Assembly (NCBI GenBank): GCA_024103515.1
Contig: JAGGIK010000016.1
Location: 1-34,438 of the forward strand
Direction of reading: 5' to 3'
DNA length: 34,438 bases
From: Snodgrassella sp.
GTDB lineage: Bacteria; Pseudomonadota; Gammaproteobacteria; Burkholderiales; Neisseriaceae
Made by a program: the position numbers and the translations under genes. Under the pieces are notes generated by a model that made no database searches, was not told the origin of the DNA, and saw only the letters and a list, made by a program, of their open reading frames with translations. Positions 17,962 through 28,266 of this stretch are shown here, one piece after another; the first letter of the stretch is position 1, and each line of letters opens with the position of its first letter.

Positions 17962-19662
17962 ATGTTGAATTGGGTTTTAACTAATATAAAAGAATCACCA
18001 GTTATTCTTCTCTTCCTGTCGTTAAGTTTGGGTTACCTGTTGGGCAGTATTCGATTTGGTAAATTTCAACTAGGTGGAGTAGCTGGTTCCTTATTGGTCG
18101 CTGTTGTGCTGAGCTTGCTTAATGTGCATATCGACTCAGGTCTGAAAGCGCTGTTGTTTACTTTATTCATATATGCCGTAGGTTATGAAAGTGGTCCGCA
18201 GTTCTTCCGTTCACTTGGGGTGAAAACCTTACGTGAAATCTTTTTAGCTTTGTTTATCGCCATTACTGGTTTTATTACGGTAATGATTATGGCCAAGCTC
18301 TTCCATCTTGATAAAGGTCTGGCTGCAGGTCTAGCGGCTGGTGGCTTAACACAGTCAGCAATTTTAGGTACAGCTGCAGATGCTTTAAGCCATATGGGAT
18401 TGCCTCCTGACCAACTACAGCAATTACAAGCCAATGTTGCAATTGGCTATGCTGTTACTTATATCTTCGGTTCTCTGGGCGCGATTATTATTTGTATGAA
18501 TATTCTGCCTAAAGTAATGAAAAGTGATATTCGCGATGATGCTGTGGCTGCTGAAGCTGAACAGTTAAAAGGAGCAATAGCGCTTGAAGGTAATCAGGGT
18601 ATGGCCATTACTCAGATGGTAGGCCGTATTTATGTGGTTGATCAGGATATACATAAGACGATCAAAGACATTGAACTGCAAAATCTGGGCGTTACTATTG
18701 AGCGTATTAAACGCCACGGTAATCTGATTGATTGCACGCCATCTACTGTTTTGAAATCAGGAGATATTATTTTGATCGTCGGTCGGCGTGAAGCGGTTAC
18801 TGCTGTAAGCAGTATGTTCGGAAATGAATTAGATTCTGAACCGGGTCTGGAGTTGATTGTTGATACCAAGGATGTGGTATTCCGTAATTCTAAATATGCC
18901 AATAAAACGATGGCAGAAATCCGCTCCAAAGTACATGAAAGTGATAATGCTTTTGAAATTCAGCATGGTATTTATTTAATTGCTTTACAACGTAATGGCG
19001 AAAAAATAGATGTCACCCCAGAGACTGAATTCAAACTGGGCGATGTAATGACTATTTACGGCTCCACTAGCGATATCAACCGTGTTGTTCATATTATCGG
19101 CGCTCCAATCACAGTCAACAGCAAAACTGATTGGGCTTACCACGGTTTGGGTGTAGTTCTTGGGCTGATCATTGGCTGGGTAGTGGTTCGTATCGGCAAT
19201 ATTCCGATTACTTTGGGAGCCGGTGGCGGTGCATTGCTCTCTGGTCTTTTCTTTGGCTGGTTACGTGCACGTAAACAAACCTTCGGCAATATGCCGGCTG
19301 CTGCTTCCCAATTCATGAAAGACTTTGGCTTGGCCGGTTTTGTTTCTGTGGTTGGTTTGCAGTCTGGTTTACAGGCTATTACCACCATTAGGGAACATGG
19401 CCTAAGTTTATTCTTAATCGGCGTGGTAGTGACTCTGGTTCCTATGATTCTCGCCATCTTTTTTGGTCGCTATGTGCTCCGCTATGACAATGCCGCTATT
19501 TTTGCTGGCGCCTTGTCTGGTTCTCGTAGTGCTAATCCAGCATTTGGTGAAGTATTGGATAAAGCAGGTAACTCTATTCCTACCACTCCTTTTGCAATTA
19601 CATATGCATTAGCCAATGTGTTTCTGACCCTGTTAGGGCCAATAATCGTGGCTCTTGTTTGA
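17962..19662 (+). CDS. aspT: Aspartate:alanine antiporter
   Basis: The 566-residue inner-membrane exchanger of the AAE family takes up aspartate and releases alanine. An N-terminal helical bundle (1-175, GYLLGSIRFGKFQLGGVAGSLL) is followed by two cytoplasmic RCK_C/TrkA_C domains (about 205-370, NLGVTIERIKRHGNLIDCTPSTVLKSGDIILIVGRREAV). The C-terminal bundle contains the family motif GALSGSRSANPAFGEVLDKAGNSIPTTPFAITYALAN, given here as the two halves around GEVLD. The exchange of a divalent for a monovalent acid is electrogenic. With the decarboxylase 31 nt downstream it makes a proton-motive metabolic cycle. The gene uses many CGT, AAC and TTC codons, suggesting high expression. The start is supported by GGAGAAGG, which sits in a hairpin. 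Confidence 0.95.
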   Translation: MLNWVLTNIKESPVILLFLSLSLGYLLGSIRFGKFQLGGVAGSLLVAVVLSLLNVHIDSGLKALLFTLFIYAVGYESGPQFFRSLGVKTLREIFLALFIAITGFITVMIMAKLFHLDKGLAAGLAAGGLTQSAILGTAADALSHMGLPPDQLQQLQANVAIGYAVTYIFGSLGAIIICMNILPKVMKSDIRDDAVAAEAEQLKGAIALEGNQGMAITQMVGRIYVVDQDIHKTIKDIELQNLGVTIERIKRHGNLIDCTPSTVLKSGDIILIVGRREAVTAVSSMFGNELDSEPGLELIVDTKDVVFRNSKYANKTMAEIRSKVHESDNAFEIQHGIYLIALQRNGEKIDVTPETEFKLGDVMTIYGSTSDINRVVHIIGAPITVNSKTDWAYHGLGVVLGLIIGWVVVRIGNIPITLGAGGGALLSGLFFGWLRARKQTFGNMPAAASQFMKDFGLAGFVSVVGLQSGLQAITTIREHGLSLFLIGVVVTLVPMILAIFFGRYVLRYDNAAIFAGALSGSRSANPAFGEVLDKAGNSIPTTPFAITYALANVFLTLLGPIIVALV

Positions 19663-19675
19663 TATGTGGTCTTAA

Positions 19676-21286
<1,611 letters not shown>

Positions 21287-21310
21287 TTAGCTGTCGACTA
21301 GTACTGATAA

Positions 21311-21345
21311 ACATCATATTTTCTTAGAAAAATATGATGTTTTTG
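21311..21345 (+). terminator. Rho-independent terminator of aspT-aspD
   Basis: ACATCATATTTT and AAAATATGATGT form a perfect 12-bp stem with a 6-nt loop, followed by TTTTGCTTTT. It lies 24 nt after the aspD stop. Confidence 0.85.
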
Positions 21346-21436
21346 CTTTTTATCCCTTGCCAGGCGCACAGTAAGTAAGTTCCCAAACAGCGGATTTTGT
21401 TTTAAACTACTTCAATTTAAGTTAAGGAATAAAAAA

Positions 21437-22159
21437 GTGCGTATTCATTTTATTATTCATGAGAATTTTGAATTACCAGGCGCATATGAGATTTGGGCGA
21501 AAGATCATGGGCATCAGATAGCTTATTCTCGACTGTATGCTGGTGATCAGTTGCCTCAAACCGTAGCTGAACTGGATATGTTGATTGTGCTTGGTGGCCC
21601 GCAATCTCCCTTAACCAGCATTGCTGAATGTCATTATTTTAATAGTCAGGCAGAACAAGATCTGATTAATGTAGCCAAGCAAGCCGGCAAAATTGTGATT
21701 GGTGTCTGTCTTGGTGCACAACTAATCGGTCAAGCTTTGGGTGGGATGGTGCAACATAGTCCGGAAACAGAAATTGGCACTTTCCCAATCTATCTAAATG
21801 AAAATGGCTTACTTGACCCCTTAGTTTGCCATTTTGGTACCGAACTGAATGTGGGGCATTGGCATGCAGATATGCCTGGATTGACGCCTGAGGCTAAAGT
21901 GCTGGCCTATAGTGCCGGCTGCCCTTGTCAGATTATTTGTTATGCACCATTGGTTTATGCTTTTCAGTGTCATATGGAGATGACCACTGCATTGGCCGAA
22001 CTGTTTATTACACATGGGAATATTAATTTAGAGCAAGCGCAGGAATATGCTTACGTCCAGACAGCCGCACAGATTCGCAGCCAGAATTATGAAATGATGA
22101 ATAAACAGCTATATGTTTTTCTCGATAAAATCAGTGAGAAGTATTTGCAGCAGCTGTAG
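21437..22159 (+). CDS. Class I glutamine amidotransferase domain protein (GMP synthase-like)
   Basis: A stand-alone 240-residue GATase1 protein. The nucleophile is C91 in GVCLGAQLIGQALGG, preceded by the oxyanion strand LIVLGGPQSPL (50-60). The rest of the triad is H179 and E181 in AFQCHMEMT, where the usual motif is F-x-x-Q-x-H-x-E. The triad is therefore complete and it should hydrolyse glutamine or a related gamma-glutamyl compound; the acceptor is unknown because no synthetase domain is attached. The start is GTG with AAGGA 8 nt upstream. It stands alone after the asp terminator. A second frame overlapping its last codons looks like the relic of another gene. Confidence 0.88.
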   Translation: MRIHFIIHENFELPGAYEIWAKDHGHQIAYSRLYAGDQLPQTVAELDMLIVLGGPQSPLTSIAECHYFNSQAEQDLINVAKQAGKIVIGVCLGAQLIGQALGGMVQHSPETEIGTFPIYLNENGLLDPLVCHFGTELNVGHWHADMPGLTPEAKVLAYSAGCPCQIICYAPLVYAFQCHMEMTTALAELFITHGNINLEQAQEYAYVQTAAQIRSQNYEMMNKQLYVFLDKISEKYLQQL

Positions 22160-22363
22160 TTAAATTCATACAACAACGTGCCCCTGATTTTAATGCATTT
22201 GGATACAATACGATCCTTAAGCATGCAGAGGAGATATGGAAAAACTACTTTAATCCATGAGAAAGCTGATTGTTTACCGACAAATAGTGTTGTGGTAACC
22301 TTACACTTTCAAGTAAATAACTACAAAATTATTTTAATTCAGGCTGGTAACGAAGCAAATTAG
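22138..22363 (+). pseudogene. Possible relic of an unrecognised gene, frameshifted
   Basis: Past the amidotransferase stop, a frame without start codon (22138-22260) reads protein-like text such as FIQQRAPDFNAFGYNTILKH and EEIWKNYFNP. At its stop, the neighbouring frame continues to 22363 with EKADCLPTNSVVVTLHFQVN and YKIILIQAGNEAN. Joined by one frameshift near 22255 they would make about 70 residues of a C-terminus. I do not recognise the family, and chance cannot be excluded. Confidence 0.35.
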
Positions 22364-23260
22364 AGTATCAACTTAGCTGGATTAATGTCGTAATGCAGTC
22401 AACTCGTGTAGCTAAGTGTATGGATTAAGTAAAAGTTTAATGATCAATGCTCAATTCTAATAAGAGCTAATCTGTTGCATGCGATAAATATCAGATGTAT
22501 AAAGCAATAATAAGCAAAGCGGGATGAACGAATAAGCAACCGGCGCTGATTGTGTTTTACCAACAGTCTTTATTGATTAATCGAGTGACAGACTATGGTG
22601 ATGGTCTTTGGCTCTTGCGTGACAAGATAATATTAGATTTATTATTTAATTCTAATTTAATTTGCTTGGATGGCTGGTTATTTTGCAAATATATTAATAG
22701 CTTGTTAAAATATATGGTCAAATTATTTGGCGGTATACATACCTACATTGATATTTTAAATGTAACCTAACTGCGGCTAAATGTATTATTTGAGAGAGAT
22801 TAAATCTTATTGATTTTATCTTATTGGCAACTCTATTTGCATCCTATTATCTGAATTAACGTCTATCATAGAGGTATTTTATTTTGCTTTTGCGCCTTAC
22901 AGTCAAACCTTTTGATCAATTGTAGCGATATACTTTATCCAAAATTTGACTGATCTAGATGAAAAAATAAATATTTAAACTATTTAATTAGGTTGATGTT
23001 GATGTATCAATGCTTATTTAAGCATAGTAAAGTATATTTTTATAATTTAACTTGCTAATTAATATTTTTTAAATAACACTTATTCACTTTTTATTAGCAT
23101 CTAATATGTCAATGAGTACATGCGCCAAATGATTATTCTGTTTCTTGATGATACAATTACGTGTTTTGCCAAGATCAGATGATCGTCGTAACTACGATGC
23201 ATCTGAATAGATTTTATCGCTGTAATAGGTATTTTATAGTTATAGCATGGAAAGACTGTA
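22364..23260. other. AT-rich intergenic region upstream of ubiA
   Basis: About 900 nt without a convincing gene. A 72-codon GTG frame at 22552-22770 has no ribosome site and no family resemblance. The only structure is the hairpin at 23175-23206, listed separately. Confidence 0.4.
23175..23206 (+). promoter_or_regulatory. Stem-loop in the ubiA leader
   Basis: TCAGATGATCGT (23175-23186) pairs with ACGATGCATCTGA (23194-23206) across a 7-nt loop, giving 12 bp with a single bulged C. It lies about 55 nt before the ubiA start. No strong T-tract follows, so it may be a leader structure rather than a terminator. Confidence 0.4.
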
Positions 23261-24175
23261 GTGACTGAGATATCGGCTTCAAGAAAAATAAACAATCATG
23301 GTTATTCAGCATTGACCGAGCGTGCACGTATTTATGCGCAGCTGATGCGGCTGGATAAACCAATCGGTACACTATTATTGTTATGGCCAACATGGTGGGC
23401 ATTACTAATTGTTGGAAATGGCTGGCCACAGTGGCACATCGTATTGATGTTTACTATTGGTACCTTTCTAATGCGCAGTGCCGGTTGCGTTATTAATGAT
23501 TATGCAGATCGTAATTTTGATGCCGCAGTAGCAAGAACCAATCAGCGGCCGTTTGCCTTGAAAAAAGTAAAAACCAAAGAAGCTATATTATTGACATTAA
23601 TATTATGTTTATTGGCCGCATTATGTTTACTGCCGCTAAACCACCTAACTTGGATGATGAGCTTGCCGGCTTTGTTTCTGGCCATGACTTATCCTTTTAC
23701 TAAGCGTTTTTTTCCATTACCGCAACTGTATTTGGGGCTGGCCTTTTCCTTTGGTATACCCATGGCATTTGTGGCTGAAAGTAGTCATATTCCTGTTGTG
23801 GCTTGGATATTAATGGCAGCCAATATTTGTTGGACGCTGGCCTATGACACCATTTATGCCATGGCCGATAAAGAGGATGATCTAAAAATCGGCATCCACA
23901 CATCAGCCATTACATTTGGGCAATATGATATTACAGCCGTTATGCTGAGTCATCTGGGTTTTGATTTATTAATGCTGATAACTGGCTGGCTGATTCATGC
24001 TAGTTGGCCATTTTGGTTAGCTGTACCAGTTGTTGGGTGGTTGCAATATCGGCAATATCGAGGTATTCGTAGTCGCGATCGCCACCAGTGTTTTATTATG
24101 TTTTCACATAACAATTGGCTTGGCGCAATCTGGTTTTTGGGATTATTGCTAAACTATTATTATGCTATGAGTTAA
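23261..24175 (+). CDS. ubiA: 4-hydroxybenzoate polyprenyltransferase
   Basis: UbiA attaches the polyprenyl tail to 4-hydroxybenzoate in ubiquinone synthesis, in the inner membrane. The 304 residues show about eight to nine membrane helices and both Asp-rich motifs that hold Mg-pyrophosphate: NDYADRNFD (79-87) and [13 protein letters not shown] (195-207). [18 protein letters not shown] near the N-terminus is typical of bacterial UbiA. The start is a GTG with a weak site; MTEISAS is the usual short polar N-terminus. No ubiC lies next to it, so chorismate lyase must be elsewhere. Confidence 0.96.
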   Translation: MTEISASRKINNHGYSALTERARIYAQLMRLDKPIGTLLLLWPTWWALLIVGNGWPQWHIVLMFTIGTFLMRSAGCVINDYADRNFDAAVARTNQRPFALKKVKTKEAILLTLILCLLAALCLLPLNHLTWMMSLPALFLAMTYPFTKRFFPLPQLYLGLAFSFGIPMAFVAESSHIPVVAWILMAANICWTLAYDTIYAMADKEDDLKIGIHTSAITFGQYDITAVMLSHLGFDLLMLITGWLIHASWPFWLAVPVVGWLQYRQYRGIRSRDRHQCFIMFSHNNWLGAIWFLGLLLNYYYAMS

Positions 24176-24225
24176 ATCAAAAAGTTGGTTTTAATATCTA
24201 ATTAAAATAATTGATTAATACTCTG

Positions 24226-24272
24226 TATAATAATGACCGAATGAATCATCCTATCACACAGTTAGTGTGATA
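24226..24272 (+). promoter_or_regulatory. Probable -10 box and 8-bp inverted repeat before ptsN
   Basis: A perfect TATAAT (24226-24231) lies 95 nt before ptsN; no good -35 box was found. Twenty nucleotides further, TATCACAC-AGTTA-GTGTGATA (24252-24272) is a perfect 8-bp inverted repeat with a 5-nt spacer. It would fall just after the transcription start, so it is either a repressor operator or a leader hairpin. Confidence 0.5.
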
Positions 24273-24326
24273 CCTTAAAAGCAGCTGCAGCCTATTGCTG
24301 CAATTAAATTAGATTAGAGAATAACC

Positions 24327-24776
24327 ATGAGTTTAATTGGTGATATTTTACCTATTACAAACATAGTGCTTGATTTGAGTGTGAGTAGTAAAAAAAGGCT
24401 ATTTGAACAAGTCAGTCAACTACTCGAACAAAAAGCAGGATTACCACAAGAAGCCGTTTTCGAATGTCTTTTTGCGCGTGAAAAACTGGGTTCCACAGCC
24501 TTAGGTAAAGGTGTGGCCATCCCTCACGGTCGCACCAATGTTGTGAAAGAAGCCATAGGTGCTTTTTTCCGCTTGTACACCCCGATTGCTTTTGATGCTC
24601 CGGATGAACAGCCTGTCAATATTATATTTATCCTGCTGGTGCCTGAAAATGCTTCAACCCAGCATTTAAATGTATTATCTGATTTAGCCGGCAAATTTTC
24701 CCAGAAAGCCGTGCGTAATGCGATACTCAATGCAACCAGTGCTGATGCTATTCGTGATATTCTGAGCGCTGAATAA
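24327..24776 (+). CDS. ptsN: Nitrogen-type PTS EIIA component
   Basis: PtsN (EIIA-Ntr), 149 residues, is the final phosphoacceptor of the regulatory PTS and signals carbon, nitrogen and potassium status by protein contacts rather than by sugar uptake. The phosphorylated histidine is H67 in the family motif [21 protein letters not shown] precedes it. It is the first gene of a ptsN-hprK-rapZ cluster, separated from hprK by 16 nt, which ties its phosphorylation to HPr kinase control. Confidence 0.96.
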   Translation: MSLIGDILPITNIVLDLSVSSKKRLFEQVSQLLEQKAGLPQEAVFECLFAREKLGSTALGKGVAIPHGRTNVVKEAIGAFFRLYTPIAFDAPDEQPVNIIFILLVPENASTQHLNVLSDLAGKFSQKAVRNAILNATSADAIRDILSAE

Positions 24777-24792
24777 ACACAGGAAACTGAAT

Positions 24793-25755
24793 ATGCCTAG
24801 TATTTCAGTTCGCCGCCTATACCAAGACAACCAAACCAAACTCAAATTGGCTTGGTCAGCAGGCACCGCCGGAGCAGATAATCGTATTAGCATTGATGCT
24901 GATAAACCAGTACTGGCTTTAGTTGGACACCTGAATTTTATTCACCCCAATCAGGTGCAAGTAATTGGGGTGGCTGAAGTAGAATATCTGAATAAGATTG
25001 AAGCAGGTGAAATCAAAACAACCCTGAATGAATTGTTTGATTTAACCATGGCATTGATAATCGTAGCCAATGATTTGCCAGTACCTTTTATGCTGCGTGA
25101 TTATTGTCACACTCATAATGTCCCATTGCTTACGTCCAAAGCTGAGAGCCCATTTTTAATGGATGTATTACGCATCTATTTACAACGAGTATTGGCAGCT
25201 TCCACAGTCAAACATGGAGTTTTTCTGGACGTATTTGAGGTTGGAGTATTGTTAACAGGTCAGTCTGGATTAGGCAAAAGTGAGCTGGCACTAGAGCTTA
25301 TTTCGCGTGGTCATCGTTTGGTCGCAGATGATGCCACCGAACTATATCGAATAGGCCCAGAAACGATAGAAGGACGCTGTCCACCGATGCTAAAAGATTT
25401 TCTGGAAGTACGTGGTCTTGGTGTATTAAATATTAGGGCAATTTTTGGTGAAACAGCTATTCGCCCGAAAAAACAATTACAGCTTATTATCAATCTTGTA
25501 CTGGCTGATGACACCCATATGCAGGGCATCGATAGGTTGAGTATTCAAAGTGAAACAGAAGCCATACTTAATGTAGCTATTCGCAGTGTGACCTTGCCGG
25601 TTGCGGTCGGACGAAATCTGGCTGTATTGGTGGAAGCTGCTGTCAGTAAATATATTTTGCAGTTGCGCGGTAAGGACAGCACTAAAGAATTTTTAGATCG
25701 TCATAATTCTATGTTAGAAGAAAATACGGTGAGTGATGAGGATAGTATTGATTAG
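24793..25755 (+). CDS. hprK: HPr kinase/phosphorylase
   Basis: HprK, 320 residues, phosphorylates HPr on its regulatory serine and reverses this with phosphate. The N-terminal domain (1-125) is followed by the P-loop GQSGLGKSE (156-164), a catalytic His near 141 (VKHGVF), the VADDA motif (178-182) and the family signature [15 protein letters not shown] (205-219). Proteobacterial HprK usually occurs with EIIA-Ntr and works in regulation rather than sugar repression. Its last codons overlap the start of rapZ by about 20 nt, indicating coupled translation. Confidence 0.97.
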   Translation: MPSISVRRLYQDNQTKLKLAWSAGTAGADNRISIDADKPVLALVGHLNFIHPNQVQVIGVAEVEYLNKIEAGEIKTTLNELFDLTMALIIVANDLPVPFMLRDYCHTHNVPLLTSKAESPFLMDVLRIYLQRVLAASTVKHGVFLDVFEVGVLLTGQSGLGKSELALELISRGHRLVADDATELYRIGPETIEGRCPPMLKDFLEVRGLGVLNIRAIFGETAIRPKKQLQLIINLVLADDTHMQGIDRLSIQSETEAILNVAIRSVTLPVAVGRNLAVLVEAAVSKYILQLRGKDSTKEFLDRHNSMLEENTVSDEDSID

Positions 25756-26596
25756 TGGATTATCTGGTTCAGGTAAATCGATTGCTCTGAGGTTACTCGA
25801 AGATATTGGCTTTATCTGCATTGATAATCTGCCGGTGAAACTATTGCCAGAATTAATTACCTATTACACCCAAAATCAGGTGGCGCAGCTGGGTATTAGT
25901 GTCGATATTCGTTCCCGCTTTAATCCAGCAGAAGTAGGTGAGCAGATTGGTCGCTTGCGCGAAAATGGACATCAAGTTGATATTCTATTTTTAACTTCAT
26001 CCGAAAGTGTGTTATTAAGGCGATTTTCCGAAACCCGCCGTAGCCATCCGCTAATTCAAGAACAAAAAACTTTAAAAGAAAGTGTTGCTGCCGAACGCGA
26101 GTATCTATCAATCTTGCAAAATCATGGTTACGTAATTGATACCTCTTTACTGAATGTACAGCAGTTACGTCGGCAAGTTCAGCAATGGATCAATTTGCCT
26201 AAGGCACCCATGCATATAGTGCTAGAGTCCTTCGGCTATAAATATAGCGTACCTAACGGGCTGGATTTTGTGTTCGATATGCGTTGTCTTCCCAATCCTT
26301 TTTATGATGACCAGCTTCGCCCGTATACTGGTCTGGATGAACCAATTCAGACCTTTTTTGCACAACACTCCATTATGACAGATATGATTGACGACCTTTC
26401 GCATTTTTTATTGCGCTGGTTACCGAAAATGGAAGAAGAAAGTCGCAGCTATGTCAATATTGGGATTGGCTGTACTGGCGGTCAGCATCGTTCTGTTTAT
26501 GTAGTTCAAGCTTTGGCGCAAAGATTAAACAATTATCCAGTCATTACTCGTCATCGCCAATTGGAATTTAACCAAGCACAAAAAAACGCGTTATAA
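25736..26596 (+). CDS. rapZ: RapZ / YvcJ-family nucleotide-binding protein (RNase adapter)
   Basis: The 286-residue P-loop protein has Walker A GLSGSGKS at 8-15 and the family C-terminal domain with [20 protein letters not shown], the putative metabolite and RNA-binding part. In E. coli, RapZ presents small RNAs to RNase E to control glmS. In other betaproteobacteria the role is less studied, and no GlmY/GlmZ-like RNA was seen here. I chose ATG 25736 (MRIVLISG); a GTG at 25733 adds one residue. It overlaps hprK and ends the cluster; a strong terminator follows. Confidence 0.94.
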   Translation: MRIVLISGLSGSGKSIALRLLEDIGFICIDNLPVKLLPELITYYTQNQVAQLGISVDIRSRFNPAEVGEQIGRLRENGHQVDILFLTSSESVLLRRFSETRRSHPLIQEQKTLKESVAAEREYLSILQNHGYVIDTSLLNVQQLRRQVQQWINLPKAPMHIVLESFGYKYSVPNGLDFVFDMRCLPNPFYDDQLRPYTGLDEPIQTFFAQHSIMTDMIDDLSHFLLRWLPKMEEESRSYVNIGIGCTGGQHRSVYVVQALAQRLNNYPVITRHRQLEFNQAQKNAL

Positions 26597-26612
26597 TAGT
26601 TGACAAATTTTT

Positions 26613-26648
26613 TCAGGCAGCCTGATATCGGGCTGCCTGAGTGTTTTT
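26613..26648 (+). terminator. Terminator built from an inverted pair of DNA-uptake-like words
   Basis: TCAGGCAGCC and GGCTGCCTGA form a perfect 10-bp stem with an 8-nt loop, followed by GTGTTTTT. It terminates ptsN-hprK-rapZ. The left arm reads AGGCAGCCTGA, 11 of 12 positions of the Kingella-type DNA uptake sequence known from Neisseriaceae. Confidence 0.85.
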
Positions 26649-26689
26649 ATGTAATAATCTTTTTTATTTGCTTCAGTGAAGGACAGTTT

Positions 26690-27613
26690 ATGGCTATTCA
26701 GTGGTATCCCGGGCATATGCATAAAGCCAAGAAAGCCATTACCGAACGTATTAAAAGTGTTGATCTGGTTATCGAAGTTTTAGACGCACGTCTACCTGCG
26801 TCAAGTGCCAATCCCTTATTGGCAAAACTTTCTAGTGATAAGCCAAAGCTTAAAATATTAAATAAGCAGGATCTTGCCGATCCAGAACGCACAGAGCTGT
26901 GGCTCGAAGAGTATCGCACCAGATCAGATACCAGCGTATTAGCGCTAGATGCTTCAGATCGACAGGCTGCCACAAAACTGATTAGTGAAAGCCGTAAACT
27001 GGTACCAAACAGACAAAGTTTGGAAAGACCATTACGGGTACTGATTTGCGGCATTCCCAATGTAGGTAAATCTACTTTAATTAATGGTATGTTGGGCAAA
27101 AAAAATGCCAAGATCGGCAACGAACCGGGAATTACCAAAGCTGAACAGCGTCTGATTCTGGCTGATGATTTCTGGCTGTATGACACGCCCGGCATGCTTT
27201 GGCCAAAAATAATTGTCGAAAAAGCCGGATATAACCTAGGTGCCAGTGGGGCGGTGGGACGTAATGCTCTGGATGAGGAAACAGTAGCTTTGGAATTATT
27301 GGATTATCTACGTCGGCATTATTTGCCTTTGTTACAAAAGCGTTATCAAGCAGATCCTAGTGCCAGTGCGCATTGGTTTGATGATGAGTGGTTAAACTGG
27401 ATCGGGCAAAAGCGTGGTGCTTTGCTTAGTGGAGGGAGGATCGACTATCAAAAAGCAGCCGAAAGGGTACTTACCGATTTTCGTGATGGCCATATTGGCC
27501 GAATTACATTAGAAACACCAAATCAATGGGCTACATGGTTAAAAAAAGGCCAGCAACTGCAAGCAGAACTCAAAGCAGCAAAGCTGGCTAGAAAAGTAGC
27601 ACGCAAAAGTTAA
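26690..27613 (+). CDS. ylqF: Ribosome biogenesis GTPase YlqF/RbgA (circularly permuted)
   Basis: The 307-residue GTPase has the permuted motif order G4-G5-G1-G2-G3: NKQD (58-61), then GIPNVGKST (121-129), GIT (147-149) and DTPG (165-168). WYPGHMHKAKKA at the N-terminus is the YlqF signature. In Bacillus the protein drives late assembly of the 50S subunit; a similar role is inferred here. The frame extends upstream to 26600, but the ATG at 26690 has AAGGA 7 nt before it and begins with the conserved MAIQWYPGHM. It is followed by scpB after 12 nt. Confidence 0.95.
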   Translation: MAIQWYPGHMHKAKKAITERIKSVDLVIEVLDARLPASSANPLLAKLSSDKPKLKILNKQDLADPERTELWLEEYRTRSDTSVLALDASDRQAATKLISESRKLVPNRQSLERPLRVLICGIPNVGKSTLINGMLGKKNAKIGNEPGITKAEQRLILADDFWLYDTPGMLWPKIIVEKAGYNLGASGAVGRNALDEETVALELLDYLRRHYLPLLQKRYQADPSASAHWFDDEWLNWIGQKRGALLSGGRIDYQKAAERVLTDFRDGHIGRITLETPNQWATWLKKGQQLQAELKAAKLARKVARKS

Positions 27614-27625
27614 TTGTATATATTA

Positions 27626-28258
27626 ATGGTAAACAAATTGAACCCATTGGATGACTTCATAGCGAGTGAGAGCACACTGACAGCTGAGGCAATAATCGAA
27701 GCGGCTTTATTAACTCAAAGCGAAGCGTTGAATGCAACAGCTTTACGTAATTTGTGTGAGCCTGTGTTGACTGAACAACAGTTGCAAATTGTATTGGTAG
27801 CACTTAATCAGCGCTGGCAGAAGCGAGCACTCAACCTAGTCCATACAGCCGAAGGCTGGCGATTTCAGCTGATTGGATCAGCTTTCAATCAATTGGCGAG
27901 ATTGGATGTGCAGCGCACCCCACGTTATTCGCGAGCAGTACTGGAAACATTAGCGATTATAGCCTATCAACAGCCTGTAACTCGAAGTGATATTGAAGCA
28001 ATACGTGGTGTGGCTGTGTCTAGTAACGTCTTGCAAACCTTGCAAGATCGTGGCTGGATTGAAATAATCGGTCAGCGCGATAGTGTTGGTCGGCCTAATT
28101 TATGGGCAACTACTGCCACTTTCCTCACTGATCTGCAACTGGATGACTTAAACCAATTGCCTCCATTAACTGAACTGGGAGAATTGATTCTTCCCGACAT
28201 TATTGAACCTGCCGTAGCCGAAACTACCGCAGAAGAGCCGTTAAGCAAGACGGAATAG
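27626..28258 (+). CDS. scpB: Segregation and condensation protein B
   Basis: ScpB, about 210 residues, is the winged-helix dimer that joins ScpA and SMC in the condensin complex for chromosome segregation. Tandem winged helices are visible: LTAEAIIEAALLTQSEALNA (about 20-40) and PRYSRAVLETLAIIAYQQPVTRSDIEAIRGV (second domain), with GRPNLWATT as the conserved wing. The tail is acidic. The frame opens with a TTG (27614), but the ATG at 27626 is more likely; the ribosome site is weak. No scpA is adjacent, although scpA usually precedes scpB. Confidence 0.94.
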   Translation: MVNKLNPLDDFIASESTLTAEAIIEAALLTQSEALNATALRNLCEPVLTEQQLQIVLVALNQRWQKRALNLVHTAEGWRFQLIGSAFNQLARLDVQRTPRYSRAVLETLAIIAYQQPVTRSDIEAIRGVAVSSNVLQTLQDRGWIEIIGQRDSVGRPNLWATTATFLTDLQLDDLNQLPPLTELGELILPDIIEPAVAETTAEEPLSKTE

Positions 28259-28266
28259 GAATAAAA

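Noticed and set aside
22552-22770. 72-codon GTG frame before ubiA
   Set aside because: No ribosome site, no family resemblance, composition as expected from AT-rich chance.
26698-27195. 165-codon frame on the minus strand
   Set aside because: Lies wholly inside ylqF, which has complete GTPase motifs; it is a shadow frame.
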